A DNA stretch of 5,804 bases from Ruminococcus sp. (GTDB lineage: Bacteria; Bacillota; Clostridia; Oscillospirales; Ruminococcaceae). The first letter of the stretch is position 1. The number at the start of each line of letters is the position of its first letter. The stretch spans positions 1-5,804 of the forward strand of contig JAAVHM010000055.1 in assembly GCA_014799675.1 (NCBI GenBank). The letters are read 5' to 3'. Below are positions 3,920 through 5,804 of the stretch, piece by piece. The translations under genes were made by a program, and so were the position numbers. The notes below the pieces were generated by a model, which did not search any database, was not told the origin of the DNA, and worked only from the letters and a program-made list of their open reading frames with translations.

Positions 3920-4168
3920 ATGGATAATAATGAATTCAGTCTTGACGATCTTCTTAATTGCAGTGATTTTTCACGTTACGAAAGCATGGCGGCAAGATAT
4001 GCCATGGAGGATTTTTTGCAGACTGTCAAGGAAAATACGGACGGTGAAAAGGCATTTGAAAAAATCAAGCAGGACGGCAGGGATTTGGCTTACTGCACTT
4101 TTAACGACGGTTTCAAGCAGGGCTTTTGCTTTGCGGTAAAGTCTGTTAAATTTTTGCTGAAAAGCTAA
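3920..4168 (+). CDS. Hypothetical 82-aa protein
   Basis: Not recognised. The 82-residue product is mixed-charge and looks mostly helical, with no signal peptide or membrane helix. An acidic start (MDNNEFSLDDLLNC) is followed by YESMAARYAMEDFLQTVKEN, and it ends in FNDGFKQGFCFAVKSVKFLLKS. The late GFxxGxxxAVxxV pattern is reminiscent of small helical Firmicutes proteins with a terminal 'F..GF..G' helix such as DUF6809, but that link is only a guess. The start at 3920 is chosen for AAAGGA (3906-3911), 8 nt upstream; an in-frame TTG at 3893 has no such site. It follows the nested dyad by 23 bp. No clear plus-strand promoter is visible, so read-through from the regulator promoter is likely. The stop overlaps an unused ATG. 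Confidence 0.75.
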   Translation: MDNNEFSLDDLLNCSDFSRYESMAARYAMEDFLQTVKENTDGEKAFEKIKQDGRDLAYCTFNDGFKQGFCFAVKSVKFLLKS

Positions 4169-4171
4169 TGT

Positions 4172-4196
4172 TAAGGGCGGATAATTTCCGTCCTTA
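4172..4196. other. Hairpin between the 82-aa gene and the hydrolase gene
   Basis: TAAGGGCGGA (4172-4181) can pair with TCCGTCCTTA (4187-4196) over 10 bp including one G-U, with a 5-nt loop. What follows is TACTAAG, so there is no real U-tract. It is more likely a weak terminator or a processing or stability element than a full stop. Its position 20 bp before the next start could lower expression of the downstream genes. Confidence 0.5.
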
Positions 4197-4215
4197 TACT
4201 AAGAAAGGAATTTTT

Positions 4216-4974
4216 ATGAACTGGTTCACCACAGAAAAAATTGACAGCGATACATACATAATCAGCGAATACCGCCATTGGGAGGAAACACATTGTTATC
4301 TTCTTATAGGTTCGGAAAGATGTCTGCTTATAGACACGGGGCTTGGCATTTGCAACATTTCCGAGGAAATTTCGGCGCTTACCGACAAGCACGTCACCGC
4401 CGTCGCAACACATATCCATTGGGATCATATCGGCGGACACAAATATTTCCCCGACTTTTACGCCCACGGTGAGGAGCTTGACTGGCTGGACGGGAAATTC
4501 CCACTGTCCCTTGAAACCGTTAAAGAAATGGTCTGCGACCGCTGCGATCTTCCCGAAAATTACGATGTGGACACTTACGAAATTTTTCAGGGCAAGCCGA
4601 CAAAAATCCTTTTGGACGGTGATGAGATAGACATTGGCGGACGTGTTATAACAGCTCTCCACACCCCGGGACACTCTCCCGGACATCTTTGCTTTTGGGA
4701 AAAGAACCGCGGATATCTTTTCACGGGGGACTTGGTCTACCTTGACACGCTGCTTGCATATTATCCCTCAACAGACCCCGAGGCGTATCTTGCTTCTCTT
4801 GAAAAAATTGCAAGGCTTCCCGCGAAAAGGGTTTTCCCCGCGCACCATTCCTTGGACGTGCGTCCCGAAATTGTTACCGAAATGCGGGACGAATTCCGAA
4901 AGCTGAAAGCCGAGGGAAAGCTTTGTCACGGCAGCGGAACTTTTGATTTCGGCGACTGGGCGGTAAGCTTTTAG
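4216..4974 (+). CDS. MBL-fold metallo-hydrolase
   Basis: A 252-residue metallo-beta-lactamase-fold hydrolase, likely cytoplasmic, since no signal peptide is seen. The fold's zinc-site motifs are all present in order: LIDTG (Asp40), THIHWDHIGGH (His66, His68, Asp70, His71), HTPGHSPGH (His153), LFTGDLVY (Asp172) and FPAHHS (His210). This is a complete dinuclear metal site, so the enzyme is probably active. The family covers glyoxalase II, lactonases and many other esterases, and the substrate cannot be told. A Cys-containing insert (VCDRCDLPENYDVDTYEIF, about 106-124) lies between the second strand set and the His153 motif. ATG at 4216 is preferred to the in-frame ATG at 4169, because AGAAAGGA (4202-4209) sits 6 nt before it. 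The gene follows the 82-aa gene by 47 bp and precedes the DUF3592-like gene by 44 bp, without a promoter between. Confidence 0.93.
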   Translation: MNWFTTEKIDSDTYIISEYRHWEETHCYLLIGSERCLLIDTGLGICNISEEISALTDKHVTAVATHIHWDHIGGHKYFPDFYAHGEELDWLDGKFPLSLETVKEMVCDRCDLPENYDVDTYEIFQGKPTKILLDGDEIDIGGRVITALHTPGHSPGHLCFWEKNRGYLFTGDLVYLDTLLAYYPSTDPEAYLASLEKIARLPAKRVFPAHHSLDVRPEIVTEMRDEFRKLKAEGKLCHGSGTFDFGDWAVSF

Positions 4975-5018
4975 AAGCAAGATATTAAGAAGCAGGAGGC
5001 AAGAAAGGAGTTACCAAA

Positions 5019-5561
5019 ATGAAAAAAGCGGCAACAGCTTTACTTGTTATCGGAGTAATATTTTTTATAGCGGGGATATTCGTTATATACACGGGCTTTG
5101 CAAGTCAGAACAGCGGGGAAAATTCCCTCGTTTTTGAAAAAAACATCACGGCGCAGATAGCGGACGTAAGAATGGTCGAGCCGACTTTAAAGAAAAACCT
5201 TAACAGCAAGTCGGGGTACACTTATGTGAATGAATCACGCTGTGAAGTCGAATTTATCATAAAGGACGGAGAAAACACACGCACCGAGGTCAAGTTTGTG
5301 CCGAAAAGCCTTTATGAAGAATATTCGGCGTTTGAAAAAAACAAGGACATGGAATTCAAGCTGTACCGAAACGGCGACGGCGCGGATTTTCTAAGCCTTA
5401 AGGATATCGAGGGCGCGGCTGCGGATTATCGGGAAATTTATGTTTCAAAAAATATCGCCGTGAGAATGACAGCGGGACTTATTACCGCCGCTGTGGGTAT
5501 GATAATGCTGAACATTGCCGATAAGCTTCATAAAAAGCTAAAAAGGAGAGTTACTGAATGA
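5019..5561 (+). CDS. DUF3592-like membrane protein
   Basis: A 180-residue protein with one hydrophobic helix at each end (about 5-27 and 146-166) and a soluble, strand-rich middle. The middle has the pattern ITAQIADVRMVEP...YVNESRCEVEFIIKDGENTRTEVKF, followed by KDMEFKLYRNGDG. This layout of helix, beta domain and helix resembles DUF3592 proteins; the function is unknown, and the assignment is by pattern only. The C-terminus is strongly basic (HKKLKRRVTE), which would favour the cytoplasm, putting the middle domain outside. AAAGGAG (5004-5010) is 8 nt before the ATG; a second AGGAGG (4994-4999) lies 19 nt upstream and is too far away. An AGAAGCA repeat occurs in the gap at 4973 and 4988. The stop overlaps the next start (ATGA), so the two are an operon. 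Confidence 0.8.
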   Translation: MKKAATALLVIGVIFFIAGIFVIYTGFASQNSGENSLVFEKNITAQIADVRMVEPTLKKNLNSKSGYTYVNESRCEVEFIIKDGENTRTEVKFVPKSLYEEYSAFEKNKDMEFKLYRNGDGADFLSLKDIEGAAADYREIYVSKNIAVRMTAGLITAAVGMIMLNIADKLHKKLKRRVTE

Positions 5562-5804
5562 ATTTCGGGTTTTCATACATAGGGCTTATTTTTATGGCAA
5601 TGCTGATAATACCGAATATTATTTATACAAAAAATCAGCCGAAAGATCGCGAAAAATATGCGGCGGAGGAAAACAAAGTCCTGCAAATTTTCGAGCGTAT
5701 CGGGGAGGCTCTTGTTACCTGCTGCGCGCTGATTTTTCAGGGCTTCAATATCGGAGGAATTTCCCCGCGGTCGCTTTGGCTTTTGGGAGCTTTTGCGCTG
5801 ATGA
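5558..5804 (+). CDS. Hypothetical membrane protein, partial at the window edge
   Basis: The first 82 codons of a gene that runs off the right edge. It starts MNFGFSYIGLIFMAMLIIPNI, a membrane helix, followed by a charged loop YTKNQPKDREKYAAEENK. A second hydrophobic stretch (about IGEALVTCCALIFQG) and a third (SLWLLGAFALM) follow. The NIIYTKNQP motif directly after the first helix is familiar from small uncharacterised membrane proteins of Clostridia, but no function is known to me. ATG at 5558 overlaps the TGA of the DUF3592-like gene by 4 bp, with AAAGGAG at 5541-5547 as ribosome binding site, which supports translational coupling. The pair may act together at the membrane. Confidence 0.8.
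   Translation, partial: MNFGFSYIGLIFMAMLIIPNIIYTKNQPKDREKYAAEENKVLQIFERIGEALVTCCALIFQGFNIGGISPRSLWLLGAFALM

Noticed and set aside
4171..4686. Minus-strand 171-aa frame opposite the hydrolase gene
   Set aside because: The plus strand carries every MBL metal motif; the minus frame resembles no known family.
1..5804. tRNA, rRNA, insertion sequence or known riboswitch
   Set aside because: No cloverleaf, rRNA motif, transposase or recognisable aptamer core was seen on either strand.

Overview
The window looks like a chromosomal segment of an anaerobic Clostridia, probably of the Oscillospiraceae/Ruminococcus type. The evidence is separate secD and secF genes with clostridial features, strong purine-rich ribosome binding sites, near-consensus sigma-A promoters, moderate GC in genes with AT-rich gaps, and a holin-like toxin peptide of a kind common in gut Clostridia. 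The taxon is inferred from these traits and was not searched.

Layout. 1-166: a C/A-rich stretch with short repeats and no confident gene. 167-2645: the secD-secF operon, with a perfect promoter, a palindromic leader, an 8-bp gene overlap and an intrinsic terminator; its products assist protein export at the Sec translocon. 2666-3088: a single-domain cupin gene whose frame has no ATG, GTG or TTG start but has an ideal Shine-Dalgarno placed before an ACG, followed by its own terminator.

3104-3900 is the most unusual part. It holds two consecutive sense/antisense modules. In the first, a 35-aa holin-like toxin peptide (+) faces a convergent minus-strand promoter, and the antisense transcript has a well-formed terminator lying across the toxin promoter. 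Short segments near the two RNA 5' ends are mutually complementary, which resembles a type I toxin-antitoxin locus. In the second, a 58-aa ribbon-helix-helix regulator (+) faces a perfect minus-strand promoter that would make an RNA of about 75 nt, ending in a 13-bp hairpin plus U-tract. That promoter is centred in a large near-perfect dyad. Three GGCAGAC repeats lie around the regulator's own promoter and start.

3920-5804: an 82-aa orphan protein, an MBL-fold metallo-hydrolase, a DUF3592-like membrane protein and a partial membrane protein. All are on the plus strand and closely spaced, the last two overlapping at ATGA. No clear dedicated promoter is visible for this run, and the regulator gene lacks a plus-strand terminator, so read-through from its promoter is plausible.

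Only secD, secF, the cupin fold and the MBL fold can be assigned with high confidence. The RNA modules are predictions from promoter, terminator and complementarity patterns.
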